Source: Breznakiella homolactica
Lineage (GTDB): Bacteria > Spirochaetota > Spirochaetia > Treponematales > Breznakiellaceae
Assembly: GCF_016616095.2 (NCBI RefSeq)
Contig: NZ_CP067089.2
Location: 4,340,001 to 4,404,000, forward strand
Length of the DNA stretch: 64,000 nt
Reading direction: 5' to 3'
The notes below the pieces were generated by a model. That model did not search any database, was not told where the DNA came from, and saw only the letters and a program-made list of their open reading frames with translations. Positions 1 through 7,912 of this stretch are shown piece after piece. The position numbers and the translations under genes were made by a program. Each line of letters starts with the position of its first letter. Position 1 is the stretch's first letter.

Positions 1-98
1 TCAGCAAGATTTTCCGGAGGGCCACGGGGCTTCCCCCAACACTGTACGCCGCGGAGAAACGGGATTATTCCGATAGCCGCGGGGAGGAATGTGTATGA
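1..98 (+). CDS. AraC-type regulator, C-terminal end only (possibly YesN-like response regulator)
   Basis: The reading frame beginning at base 3 is open from the window edge and ends with TGA at 96-98. The visible 31 residues begin SKIFRRATGLPPTLYAAEKR, which matches the end of the second helix-turn-helix of AraC/XylS regulators (consensus F-S-x-x-F-K-x-x-x-G-x-S-P-x-x-Y). The stop overlaps the next start in an ATGA (95-98), so the two genes are translationally coupled. Because the partner is a XylF-like lipoprotein, I infer a YesN-type response regulator, but the receiver domain would lie outside the window. Confidence 0.7.
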   Translation, partial: SKIFRRATGLPPTLYAAEKRDYSDSRGEECV

Positions 99-1183
99 AA
101 CGGTGGTATTTGCTTCTTGCCGGTTGTTTCCTGATTATGGCGTGTTCGGGAGAAAAAGGTCCGGTCCGCCCGTATCCGGCGGCGGAAATTCCCGCGGTGC
201 CCGAAATTACTCAGCGGAGAATCCGGGGGAATTCCGAAACGGTGACCATCGGTTTTTCCATTGCCACCGATACTTTTATCATTGAACGGTGGAACAAGGA
301 TGTGAAGGTCTTTTCCGGCGCTGCCCAGGAACTGGGAGCGGAGGTGATTTTCCAGCTTTCCGCTGGCGGCATCCGTGAGCAGATTGCCCAGATCAACTAT
401 CTGGTAAACAGCAATATCGACATCCTCGTGGTGGTAGCCCACGATACGGATATGATTTCCGGGGCGGTAAAACAGGTCCGGGACATGGGTATCCCGGTGG
501 TCTGCTATGACCGGATGGTCATGGGTGTTCCCATAGACGCCTATATATCCTTTGACAATACCGAAGTGGGCCGCCATTTCGGCAGGGCCCTCACCGGAGC
601 GGTACCTACGGGCAACTATTTAATTGTAAACGGCGCCGTGTCCGATTCCAACAGCCGTAAAGTAAACCAGGGCCTTCACGAAATTATCGATCCCCTTGTG
701 GAATCCGGGGCTATCCGGATAGTCCGGGAAGTCTGGCTTGACGAATGGAGCCACGATGAAGCCCTCGAAAAAATCGAGGCGGTTTTCGCGGAAACCACCG
801 ATATTGACGCCATTTCCTGCGGCAATGACCAGATCGCCAGCGCCGCGTACCAGCTCCTTTCCGAACGGCGTCTGGCGGGCAAGGTAAAAATCGCCGGGCA
901 GGACGCGGATCTCATAAACTGCCAGCGGATCGCCGAGGGAACCCAGCTTATGACCGTATACAAACCCATCGGAAGGCTTGCGGTGCGGGCGGCGGAGCTC
1001 GCGGTTGCCCTTGCGCAGAACCGGGCAATTCCCTATGACGCGCTGATGGATAACGGAAGCGGCACCATGATTCCCTCCTATGTGGAAATGCCTGTGGCGG
1101 TCTGCAGTGACAATATGGACGGAACCATCATAAAGGACGGATTCCACTCCGCCGCCGATGTGTACCGCAATGTGATCCGGTAA
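95..1183 (+). CDS. XylF-like sugar-binding lipoprotein, probable sensor component
   Basis: Type 1 periplasmic sugar-binding fold of the XylF/ChvE kind. The signal peptide ends in a lipobox (LIMAC), so the mature protein should be lipid-anchored outside the cytoplasmic membrane. Family signatures are the N-terminal ERWNKD, the mid-protein VVCYDRMV and the C-terminal AGQDADL. I chose ATG 95 rather than ATG 89: GGGGAGG at 81-87 is 7 bases from the former and only 1 from the latter, and ATG 95 overlaps the AraC-type stop. A second, lipobox-free binding protein of the same fold is encoded next (1342). This repeats the known XylFII-LytS-YesN arrangement of clostridia, in which the extra binding protein senses xylose for a two-component system. 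The sensor role is inference; it could equally be a second transport receptor. Confidence 0.75.
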   Translation: MKRWYLLLAGCFLIMACSGEKGPVRPYPAAEIPAVPEITQRRIRGNSETVTIGFSIATDTFIIERWNKDVKVFSGAAQELGAEVIFQLSAGGIREQIAQINYLVNSNIDILVVVAHDTDMISGAVKQVRDMGIPVVCYDRMVMGVPIDAYISFDNTEVGRHFGRALTGAVPTGNYLIVNGAVSDSNSRKVNQGLHEIIDPLVESGAIRIVREVWLDEWSHDEALEKIEAVFAETTDIDAISCGNDQIASAAYQLLSERRLAGKVKIAGQDADLINCQRIAEGTQLMTVYKPIGRLAVRAAELAVALAQNRAIPYDALMDNGSGTMIPSYVEMPVAVCSDNMDGTIIKDGFHSAADVYRNVIR

Positions 1184-1341
1184 ATACCTCATAGGTAAAA
1201 ATTTGCGACAAAATATTCCTCCTTCGGGCTGTTTTGGCGGCGGAGTTGTGGTTTATTCCTTATTTTTGTAAAAACTTTACGATTTTAAACTTCCGGAATT
1301 GACCTGATAATGGGACAAACACAATTCTTGGAGGTTTTATT

Positions 1342-2466
1342 ATGAAAAAATTGTTAGCTGCCATGTTCATTATGCTGGCCGCCGTTTCAATCAGTTTTGC
1401 CGGGGGCGGCAAAGAAGATTCGTCGGCGCCTCTGATCGGTATTGCCATGCCCGAGACCCATGTGGAACGCTGGCAGAAGGACGGCGCAAACCTGAAGTCC
1501 GCGGCGGAGGCCCGGGGTTACCGCGCGGAAGTCACCTTTGGTGACGCCGACCAGACCCGGCAGAACCAGCAGATCCAGAACCTGCTCACCAACGGAGCGA
1601 AACTTCTTATTGTCGGATCCGTTAATGAAGGGGTTATTTCTGCGGTTGCCGACGCGGCCCAGGATAGTGTTCCGGTAATTGCCTACGACCGGATCATTTC
1701 CAATTCCGCGGATTACGATTACTATATCACCTTCAATAATTTCAAGGTCGGCCAGTTCCAGGGCCAGGGAATTGAAGCGGGACTGAATCTCAAGAACGCC
1801 ACCGCCGCGAATCCCAAGTACATCACCCTCTTTGCCGGTTCCCCCACCGACGGCAACGCCTTCTTCTTCTATGACGGCGCCATGAGCGTCCTCAATCCTT
1901 ATATTGAAAAAGGTGTGCTCAAGGTTGTTGGTCCCTATCCCAAGACCTCCGCTGACCGGGCTAACTTTACCCGGATCGCCACCGAAAACTGGCAGCCCCA
2001 GATCGCCAAAGCCAGGATGGAAAACCTTCTGAACAACGATGCCCGGTCCGTGGTCCTGGACGCGGTGCTGGCTCCCAACGATACCCTTGGACGGGCGATC
2101 ATCGAAGCCTGCCTGGCGGACGCGAAATACGCGGCACCCGGAAAGCTCCCGGTCATTACCGGCCAGGATGCTGAAATCGGTTCAGCGGTTTCGATTAAAA
2201 ACGGCCAGCAGTACATGACCGTTTTTAAGGATACCAACAAACTCGCGGAAGCCGCGGTAATTCTGGCTGACCAGATCCTTAAAGGCCAGACCCCCAATAT
2301 TCCCGGTGCGGAACTCGCTTCCGGCAGTCTCCAGAGTATCGGTGATACGGGAAAGAAAGTGGTCAAAGCCTACCTGCTCGAACCGATTCTCATTACCAAA
2401 GACAATCTGAATGTGGTGGTGGATGCAGGTTTCTACACTGATTCCGAAGCGGCCCAGTTAAAATAA
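1342..2466 (+). CDS. chvE: ChvE-type multiple-monosaccharide binding protein
   Basis: Periplasmic substrate receptor of a CUT2-type ABC importer (374 aa). It has a Sec signal peptide of about 20 residues ending SISFA before GGGKED; there is no lipobox Cys, as is common in treponemes. Signatures shared with ChvE are the early ERWQKDG, PVIAYDRII, the FFFYDGAMSVLNPYIE stretch and TGQDAEIGS. GGAGG at 1330-1334 sits 7 bases before ATG 1342. The gene is followed by a strong stem-loop (2495-2528), then the ATPase and permease. ChvE proteins bind several aldoses (arabinose, galactose, glucose, xylose), so the substrate cannot be fixed from sequence. The alternative name is XylF. Confidence 0.85.
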   Translation: MKKLLAAMFIMLAAVSISFAGGGKEDSSAPLIGIAMPETHVERWQKDGANLKSAAEARGYRAEVTFGDADQTRQNQQIQNLLTNGAKLLIVGSVNEGVISAVADAAQDSVPVIAYDRIISNSADYDYYITFNNFKVGQFQGQGIEAGLNLKNATAANPKYITLFAGSPTDGNAFFFYDGAMSVLNPYIEKGVLKVVGPYPKTSADRANFTRIATENWQPQIAKARMENLLNNDARSVVLDAVLAPNDTLGRAIIEACLADAKYAAPGKLPVITGQDAEIGSAVSIKNGQQYMTVFKDTNKLAEAAVILADQILKGQTPNIPGAELASGSLQSIGDTGKKVVKAYLLEPILITKDNLNVVVDAGFYTDSEAAQLK

Positions 2467-2494
2467 AAATATTTAAAAAAATGTAAAAATCAAA

Positions 2495-2528
2495 ACCCGG
2501 GAAAACCGCTCATCCGGTTCTCCCGGGT
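2495..2528 (+). other. Intercistronic stem-loop after chvE
   Basis: The arms at 2495-2508 and 2515-2528 pair at 13 of 14 positions around the six-base loop CTCATC. No T-run follows, so it is not a full terminator. Between a binding-protein gene and its ATPase gene, such a hairpin typically protects the upstream mRNA 3' end. The role is inferred. Confidence 0.7.
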
Positions 2529-2620
2529 ACCGGTACAGCGCGGTACTGTGGTTAATATTCGGGGAATTAACCTGGCCGCGCCGGTTCCCTGCCGGCCTAT
2601 TCCCGAAACAGGAAGCAAAA

Positions 2621-4144
2621 ATGAGTGAGTACATTCTGGAGATTGAAAATCTGACCAAGGTGTTTCCCGGCGTAAAGGCTCTGGACAATGTGAGTCTGAA
2701 GGTAAAAAAAGGAGAAATCCATTCTCTCTGCGGAGAAAACGGAGCGGGGAAGTCGACCCTTATGAGCGTTATCAGCGGGGTGTATCCCAAAGGTTCCTAT
2801 GAGGGCAAAGTTTTTTACAAAGGTACGGAAACAAATTACCACAGCGTAAAGGACAGCGAAAAAGAAGGGCTTGCCATCATCCATCAGGAACTTGCCCTCA
2901 GCCCGTATCTGTCGATCTATGAAAATATTTTCCTCGGACACATGAAGACCCGGCTCGGATTTATCCGCTGGGATGACTATATTCGGGATTCAAAAAAGTA
3001 CCTTGCCCAGGTAGGGCTAAAGGAAAACCCAGCCACCGTTGTTAGCAAGCTGGGAGTCGGCAAACAGCAGCTGGTGGAGATTGCCCGGGCACTTTCAAAA
3101 AAAGTTGAGCTGCTCATCCTCGATGAACCGACGTCGTCCCTTAATGACGATGAAAGCGAAAAACTCCTGAATCTTATTCTGGAACTGAAAAAACAGGGCA
3201 TCACTTCTCTGATGATTTCCCATAAGCTTAATGAGGTTCTGAAAATCGCCGACACCGTAACGGTGCTGCGCGACGGCAAGTCAATTTCAACTTACAGTGT
3301 AAAAGATGACAATCTCACCGAAGGCATGATTATCAAGGATATGGTCGGCCGGGTCCTAACCCACCGTTTCCCCGAACGTGAAACCGTGCCGGGGGACACC
3401 GTGCTGGAGGTCAAAAACTGGACCGTCTACCATCCCGACTACCATGGGATCAAGGTCGTAAACGACGCGTCCTTCTATCTTAGGAAGGGTGAAATCCTGG
3501 CCTTCTGCGGACCCATGGGCGCGGGCAGAACCGAACTTATGATGAGTATCTACGGACGTTCCTACGGCTCAAGCTGTGAAGGAACTGTATATATCAACGG
3601 AAAGCCTGTGGATACTTCCACAACCCAGCGGGCTATACAATCCGGGATCGGATACGTGTCGGAGGACCGCAAGAGCCTCGGCCTGATCCTGATCCAGGAT
3701 GTTAAAACAAATATTTCCAATTCCAGCCTGAGGAAAATATCAAGGCTTGGTGTGGTGGACACCCAACGGGAAATAGAGGAAGCGGAAAAGTACCGGCAGG
3801 AGCTGTCCATAAAAACGCCTTCGATACACCAGATCACCCGGAACTTATCCGGCGGAAACCAGCAGAAGGTTGTCCTCAGCCGGACACTCCTGGCGAATCC
3901 GGAAATATTTATTGTGGATGAACCCACCAGGGGTATTGACGTGGGTTCAAAAACGGAAATCTACGGCATCCTCAACGGACTGGTCAAGCAGGGAAAGAGT
4001 GTAATCATGGTTACCTCGGAACTGCCCGAAGCTCTGGGGCTGGCGGACAGGATTTACGTGATGAACGAAGGTCGGATCAAGGGGATGCTGATGAAGGAAG
4101 ATGCTACCCAGGAAAAAATTATGCACATAGCGCTGGTTAACTGA
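2621..4144 (+). CDS. mmsA: Sugar ABC importer ATPase, MmsA/GguA type (tandem ATPase domains)
   Basis: Cytoplasmic motor of the monosaccharide importer; 507 aa, the normal length for CUT2 double ATPases. Domain 1 has Walker A GENGAGKST at residues 38-46, a weak signature GVGKQQLVEIARAL near 142, and Walker B LLILDEPTSSL near 166. Domain 2 (about 260-507) has a degenerate P-loop GPMGAGRTE near 297 but a canonical signature LSGGNQQKV near 408 and VDEPTRGID, the usual asymmetry of this family. The long charged insert in domain 1 (RLGFIRWDDYIRDS) also fits the GguA/XylG subfamily. It lies 154 bases after chvE across the hairpin and 27 bases before the permease gene. Confidence 0.88.
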   Translation: MSEYILEIENLTKVFPGVKALDNVSLKVKKGEIHSLCGENGAGKSTLMSVISGVYPKGSYEGKVFYKGTETNYHSVKDSEKEGLAIIHQELALSPYLSIYENIFLGHMKTRLGFIRWDDYIRDSKKYLAQVGLKENPATVVSKLGVGKQQLVEIARALSKKVELLILDEPTSSLNDDESEKLLNLILELKKQGITSLMISHKLNEVLKIADTVTVLRDGKSISTYSVKDDNLTEGMIIKDMVGRVLTHRFPERETVPGDTVLEVKNWTVYHPDYHGIKVVNDASFYLRKGEILAFCGPMGAGRTELMMSIYGRSYGSSCEGTVYINGKPVDTSTTQRAIQSGIGYVSEDRKSLGLILIQDVKTNISNSSLRKISRLGVVDTQREIEEAEKYRQELSIKTPSIHQITRNLSGGNQQKVVLSRTLLANPEIFIVDEPTRGIDVGSKTEIYGILNGLVKQGKSVIMVTSELPEALGLADRIYVMNEGRIKGMLMKEDATQEKIMHIALVN

Positions 4145-4171
4145 TTACGGCGGTTTTAAGGAGTAACACGT

Positions 4172-5362
4172 ATGAGCGATAAGACTGTACACAGGGTAAC
4201 AACCCGGTCTCTGCTGCGGAACAATATCCGTAATTATACCATGTTCCTTATGCTGGCATTGATTATGATTGTCTTTGCCTTTCTGACAAACGGGGTTAAT
4301 CTCAATTCCCGGAATTTTACGAACATATTTATCCAGAACAGTTACGTGCTGCTGCTGGCGGTTGGAATGGTCCAGGTAATGATCCTCGGATGCATCGATC
4401 TTTCTGTTGGATCCGTCTGCGCATTCGTGGGCGCCATCAGCGCCATGGTATACAATACCGGCGCCGGCATGTTCACCGCCGTTCTGGTGGCGGTTCTCAT
4501 CGGCGTTGCCATCGGCGCTTTTCAGGGGTTCTGGGTGGCCTATATGAAAATGCCCGCGTTCATTGTCACCCTGGCGGGGATGCTGCTTTTCCGGGGGCTC
4601 ACATATATCATAACCAATGTTACCCCTGTGGGGCTTAAGGATGACGGGTATAAGCAGCTCGCTTCGGGGATGGCCAATATCCCGGGCCTCCAGGTTGGGA
4701 ATCTCTATCCCACCGCGCTTATCCTGGGAATAATCCTGTTTGTGGCATACGCTGTCCTGGAAGTCGTTTCTCGGAAGCGGAAAATACGGAACGGTTTTGA
4801 TGTCGCCCCGGCTGGGCTGTTTCTGCTCAAGCTGGTCCTCATAGGTATCCTGGTCTTTGGTCTGAGTGAACGCTTCGCCACATACCGCGGACTTCCCCGG
4901 GTGGTGATCCTCCTGGGAATCGTGGTTTTTATCTTCAATTTTATGATGAAAAATACCGTCCTGGGCCGGTACATTTACGCCGTGGGCGGGAACGCCCGGT
5001 CCGCGAAACTTTCGGGTATCAATTCCGAGCTGGTGACATTTACCGTGTTCTGTATAATGGGCTGCCTTTCCGGGCTCGCGGGGGTGGTCTTTACCGGGTA
5101 TATGAATTCCGCGCTTCCCCAGGCGGGAAACATGTTTGAGATGGATGCCATCGCGTCATGCTATATCGGCGGCGTTTCCGCCTCCGGCGGTATCGGGACA
5201 ATCATCGGCGTAATCGTCGGCGGTTTGGTTATGGCCGCCATCAACAACGGTATGTCCCTGATGAATATCGGCTCGGACTGGCAGTATGTCGTGAAAGCCC
5301 TGATCCTTCTCTTCGCGGTATTTTACGATGTCTACAGCCGCCGCAAGTCGGGCCTCGGCTGA
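4172..5362 (+). CDS. mmsB: Sugar ABC importer permease, MmsB/GguB type
   Basis: Membrane subunit of the same importer (396 aa, about ten hydrophobic segments). The diagnostic stretches are MILGCIDLSVGSVCAFVG and the C-terminal ISASGGIGTI-like ASGGIGTIIGVIVGG, which belong to the BPD_transp_2 family. The insert near residues 155-200 and the overall length fit MmsB/GguB/XylH rather than the shorter RbsC. TAAGGAG lies just before ATG 4172. It is the last gene of the operon; 28 bases separate its stop from the convergent lipoprotein gene. Confidence 0.87.
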   Translation: MSDKTVHRVTTRSLLRNNIRNYTMFLMLALIMIVFAFLTNGVNLNSRNFTNIFIQNSYVLLLAVGMVQVMILGCIDLSVGSVCAFVGAISAMVYNTGAGMFTAVLVAVLIGVAIGAFQGFWVAYMKMPAFIVTLAGMLLFRGLTYIITNVTPVGLKDDGYKQLASGMANIPGLQVGNLYPTALILGIILFVAYAVLEVVSRKRKIRNGFDVAPAGLFLLKLVLIGILVFGLSERFATYRGLPRVVILLGIVVFIFNFMMKNTVLGRYIYAVGGNARSAKLSGINSELVTFTVFCIMGCLSGLAGVVFTGYMNSALPQAGNMFEMDAIASCYIGGVSASGGIGTIIGVIVGGLVMAAINNGMSLMNIGSDWQYVVKALILLFAVFYDVYSRRKSGLG

Positions 5363-5381
5363 TATTGTTCCGGCGCGGCCG

Positions 5382-5405
5382 CGGAAGGGGTTACTTCCGT
5401 ATTTT
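5382..5405. terminator. Weak hairpin between convergent genes
   Basis: CGGAAG (5382-5387) pairs with CTTCCG (5394-5399) around a six-base loop and is followed by TATTTT. The stem is only 6 bp and overlaps the end of the minus-strand gene. It is a possible but weak terminator for the sugar-import operon. Confidence 0.3.
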
Positions 5406-6617
5406 CGTAACCCCGCTTACCGCGAAGGGAAGTTCGGTCCCCTCGAAGCCGGGAAGGCTGCTGGACAATTCCAGGGAACCTCCGCTGGAATAGGCAAAAT
5501 CCCGGTTTCCGCTTATGAGGCCCAGCAGTTCCTGGATGATCTGTCCGGACTGGAGCGAAATCGTAACCGGAACCGACGCTGAGCCCCGGGGCGGGATAAC
5601 CAGGTTTTCCGGAACCGAACCGCTTGCCCAGGAGGCACTGTTAACGGAAAAATCATAAGCAAAACGGTCCAGGGTAAAGGAATAATCGTTTTCATTCCGG
5701 ATTTCCCAGGAAAGGCCCGCTTCGATACGCTGGAGGCTGGTATTTTTAACCTCCAGACCGCCGAATGAAACCTTAGGCATTCTGAGAATAGGAATTTTTC
5801 CCAGCTGTTCCAGGCTGAAATCGCTGTCCGAAAAAAGCGGTACGGGAAAATCCGCCGCCAGCGCCATGGCAAAGTCCGCCTCCCGGGCCTGCACCAGGGA
5901 TGCCGCCACGGCAAAGAGTTCGGCAAAGGAAACGTGGAGGCCGAAGTCAATGGTCCCCGCGGCCTTCGCCTCCAGTGCTCCGCCTCCGGCGATGGTGCTT
6001 TTCAGCAGAGGGTAACCCTGCACTTCGTATTCCCAGGCCAGATCCGGAACCGGTATGGAAAACACATTGGGATTTTCCACCGCCACGGAACAGCGCATAT
6101 CAATCCCCTCAAAATTTATTTTAGCGATTTCCAGGGCCTTTACTTTTATCGCCGGGATCTTAAGCAGCGGAATGGTCCCGGAAAAATCGAGGCTGAAGGT
6201 ACGGCTTTCCAGGATGGGCAGGGGAAACCGCAGTCCCAGGGCAACTCCATACCCGACTTCATCGGCGCCCATGAGGGAGGCGAAGGTATTGAAGAGTCCC
6301 TCATAGGTTACCGCGATGGGGATATCCACCACTGTGGTTTTTCTGGCCTGGATATTGCCGTTGTTTTCCAGGGTTCCCCGTATAAAATCATTGCCGTTTA
6401 CGGCGAAATCCCAGTCAATCTCGGGAAAGGGAATGGTATAACTATTGGGGTTTTCCACGTTGACCCGGCACAGGAGTTCAATTCCGTTGAAATCAATGGC
6501 CGTTATGTTCGCCGAGTTAAATGATATTTTTGGCTCCTTGAACACCCCCTCAAGGGATTGGCAGGTACAGAGTACAACACATGCCGCCGCAATAAATAAA
6601 ACTCCGTATTTTTTCAT
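5391..6617 (-). CDS. Lipoprotein with three LEA14/WHy-like repeats
   Basis: 408 aa. A hydrophobic signal peptide ends near VVLCTC, a relaxed spirochaetal lipobox, so envelope anchoring is likely. The rest is three tandem copies of about 120 residues (roughly 30-155, 160-285, 290-405). Each opens with a variant of PKISFNSANITAIDFNGIEL, followed by CRVNVENPNSYTIPFPEIDW and a glycine-rich hinge. The pairing of F-x-G-I-x-(M/L) with V-x-V-x-N-P-N is the water-stress/hypersensitive-response (LEA type 2) fold. Such proteins are structural or protective; no enzyme function is implied. It is a single gene, convergent with mmsB and divergent from the LacI regulator. Confidence 0.7.
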   Translation of the reverse strand: MKKYGVLFIAAACVVLCTCQSLEGVFKEPKISFNSANITAIDFNGIELLCRVNVENPNSYTIPFPEIDWDFAVNGNDFIRGTLENNGNIQARKTTVVDIPIAVTYEGLFNTFASLMGADEVGYGVALGLRFPLPILESRTFSLDFSGTIPLLKIPAIKVKALEIAKINFEGIDMRCSVAVENPNVFSIPVPDLAWEYEVQGYPLLKSTIAGGGALEAKAAGTIDFGLHVSFAELFAVAASLVQAREADFAMALAADFPVPLFSDSDFSLEQLGKIPILRMPKVSFGGLEVKNTSLQRIEAGLSWEIRNENDYSFTLDRFAYDFSVNSASWASGSVPENLVIPPRGSASVPVTISLQSGQIIQELLGLISGNRDFAYSSGGSLELSSSLPGFEGTELPFAVSGVTKIRK

Positions 6618-6722
6618 CCTGGTCTCCTGTTACGGTTGTATGTCCGCCGCCGCTTAAAACACCGGCCTTCTGGAAAACCAGTGTAATGGTATAGGAAGTT
6701 CCGCGCAAGGGATAAAAATTAT

Positions 6723-6751
6723 TTGACAAAGTAAAAAATCCATATTACCAT
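6723..6751 (+). promoter_or_regulatory. Promoter of the LacI-type regulator
   Basis: A -35 TTGACA at 6723-6728 is followed after 17 bases by TACCAT at 6746-6751 (4 of 6 to TATAAT). Transcription would begin near 6758, just before the tandem repeats at 6761-6786. Confidence 0.55.
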
Positions 6752-6760
6752 AATAAAAAT

Positions 6761-6786
6761 TGGAACGGTTTAATGGAACGGTTTAA
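6761..6786 (+). repeat. Tandem 13-bp repeat, likely autoregulatory operator
   Basis: TGGAACGGTTTAA occurs twice without a gap (6761-6773 and 6774-6786) and runs directly into ATG 6787. TTGGAACG is also the half-site of the palindrome at 7856-7885 upstream of the adjacent operon. The second copy carries the only ribosome-binding-like bases (GGAACGG), so a bound repressor would block both transcription and initiation. Confidence 0.6.
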
Positions 6787-7821
6787 ATGGGTGTGACCAT
6801 AATCGATGTCGCCAAGGCGGCGGGGGTTTCAAAAAGTACGGTTTCTCTGGTGGTAAACGGCAATACCGCGATTAAACCGGAAACCCGGGATAAGGTTCTC
6901 AAAGCAATTGATGAACTGCGGTACGTTCCGAATATAAGCGCCAGAAATCTCACCACAAAAAAAACGAACATCCTGGGTGTGGTGATGAATGTGGAAAACG
7001 AGAACTATTCATCCTATGAGTTTGATTCCGAAACCGATATCTTTTCCTATGATGTTTCCACGGGAATCCCCGCGGGTCTGGCCGGTTCCGATTACGGTAT
7101 TTTGACGGAGCGTTTCTGCGCTTCAGGGGACAAGTCCCGGCTCCCGAAGCTCGTTCTCAGCAACCGCGTGGACGGTGTCTTTGTGATGGGCGGCCTGTTT
7201 CACGATAGTTTTATTCAGAATTTAAAGAAAAGAAAAGTCGCCTGTGTTGTAGTCGGACGGCACATTCCCGATGTCGATTCGGTGAGTCCCGATTTTACCC
7301 AGGCCGCGTATCTGGCGACCCGGTACCTGATTGATACGGGACACAAAAAAATCCTTTTTATTAACTGTCCCTGTATATTCCCTTCCAACAAGGACCGGTA
7401 TACCGGAATAACAAAGGCTTCCAAGGAATGCGGATACCCGGTGGATTCCAAATGGACCATAGATACCCAGCATAATACCGGCGAGGGCGGATACAACGCG
7501 TTCAAGTCCTGCTGGGAATCGGGAATCAGGCCCGACGGCATATTTGCCGCCAACGATACCATAGCCCTGGGAGTCATGCGGTACCTCCATGAACGGAAAA
7601 TACGGGTACCCGATGATGTTTCCATAATCGGATACGAGGATTCAATTCTGGCGGGATACGCCGTCCCGCCGCTTACGACAATAAATGTCGCCAAGGCCAG
7701 AATGGGAGAAGAATCCGCCCGGATTATGCTGGACAGAATCAGAAACCCCCGGCAGCGGTATGTCTCGCTTACCATTCCTCCCACACTGGTGGAACGGTCC
7801 ACGGTAATCCGGAGAAAATAG
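6787..7821 (+). CDS. LacI-family transcriptional repressor
   Basis: 344 aa, typical family length. The N-terminal helix-turn-helix is TIIDVAKAAGVSKSTVSLVV (from residue 4), and the hinge helix contains YVPNISARNL. The effector domain follows, with GVFVMGG, the FAANDTIALGVMRYL stretch and VSIIGYEDS, as in sugar-binding LacI cores. It lies upstream of and parallel to the FAD-oxidoreductase/ABC operon. The shared TTGGAACG half-sites at 6761 and 7856 indicate control of itself and of that operon. The effector is unknown, presumably the sugar carried by the adjacent importer. Confidence 0.9.
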   Translation: MGVTIIDVAKAAGVSKSTVSLVVNGNTAIKPETRDKVLKAIDELRYVPNISARNLTTKKTNILGVVMNVENENYSSYEFDSETDIFSYDVSTGIPAGLAGSDYGILTERFCASGDKSRLPKLVLSNRVDGVFVMGGLFHDSFIQNLKKRKVACVVVGRHIPDVDSVSPDFTQAAYLATRYLIDTGHKKILFINCPCIFPSNKDRYTGITKASKECGYPVDSKWTIDTQHNTGEGGYNAFKSCWESGIRPDGIFAANDTIALGVMRYLHERKIRVPDDVSIIGYEDSILAGYAVPPLTTINVAKARMGEESARIMLDRIRNPRQRYVSLTIPPTLVERSTVIRRK

Positions 7822-7851
7822 CGCGGAATACTGAAGGGAAAAAGAATGAAT

Positions 7852-7885
7852 TTGACAGATTTATTGGAACGTTCCAATAAATCTG
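7852..7885 (+). promoter_or_regulatory. Promoter with perfect 30-bp palindromic operator
   Basis: A -35 TTGACA lies at 7852-7857; the best -10 is AATAAA at 7876-7881 with an 18-base spacer. A perfect palindrome covers 7856-7885, with left half CAGATTTATTGGAAC and the right half its exact complement. It fills the space from the -35 to the -10, the standard place for a LacI-family repressor to occlude RNA polymerase. The adjacent LacI gene is the obvious candidate. Confidence 0.8.
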
Positions 7886-7912
7886 CTATTAATAATATGA
7901 AGGAACAGATCA

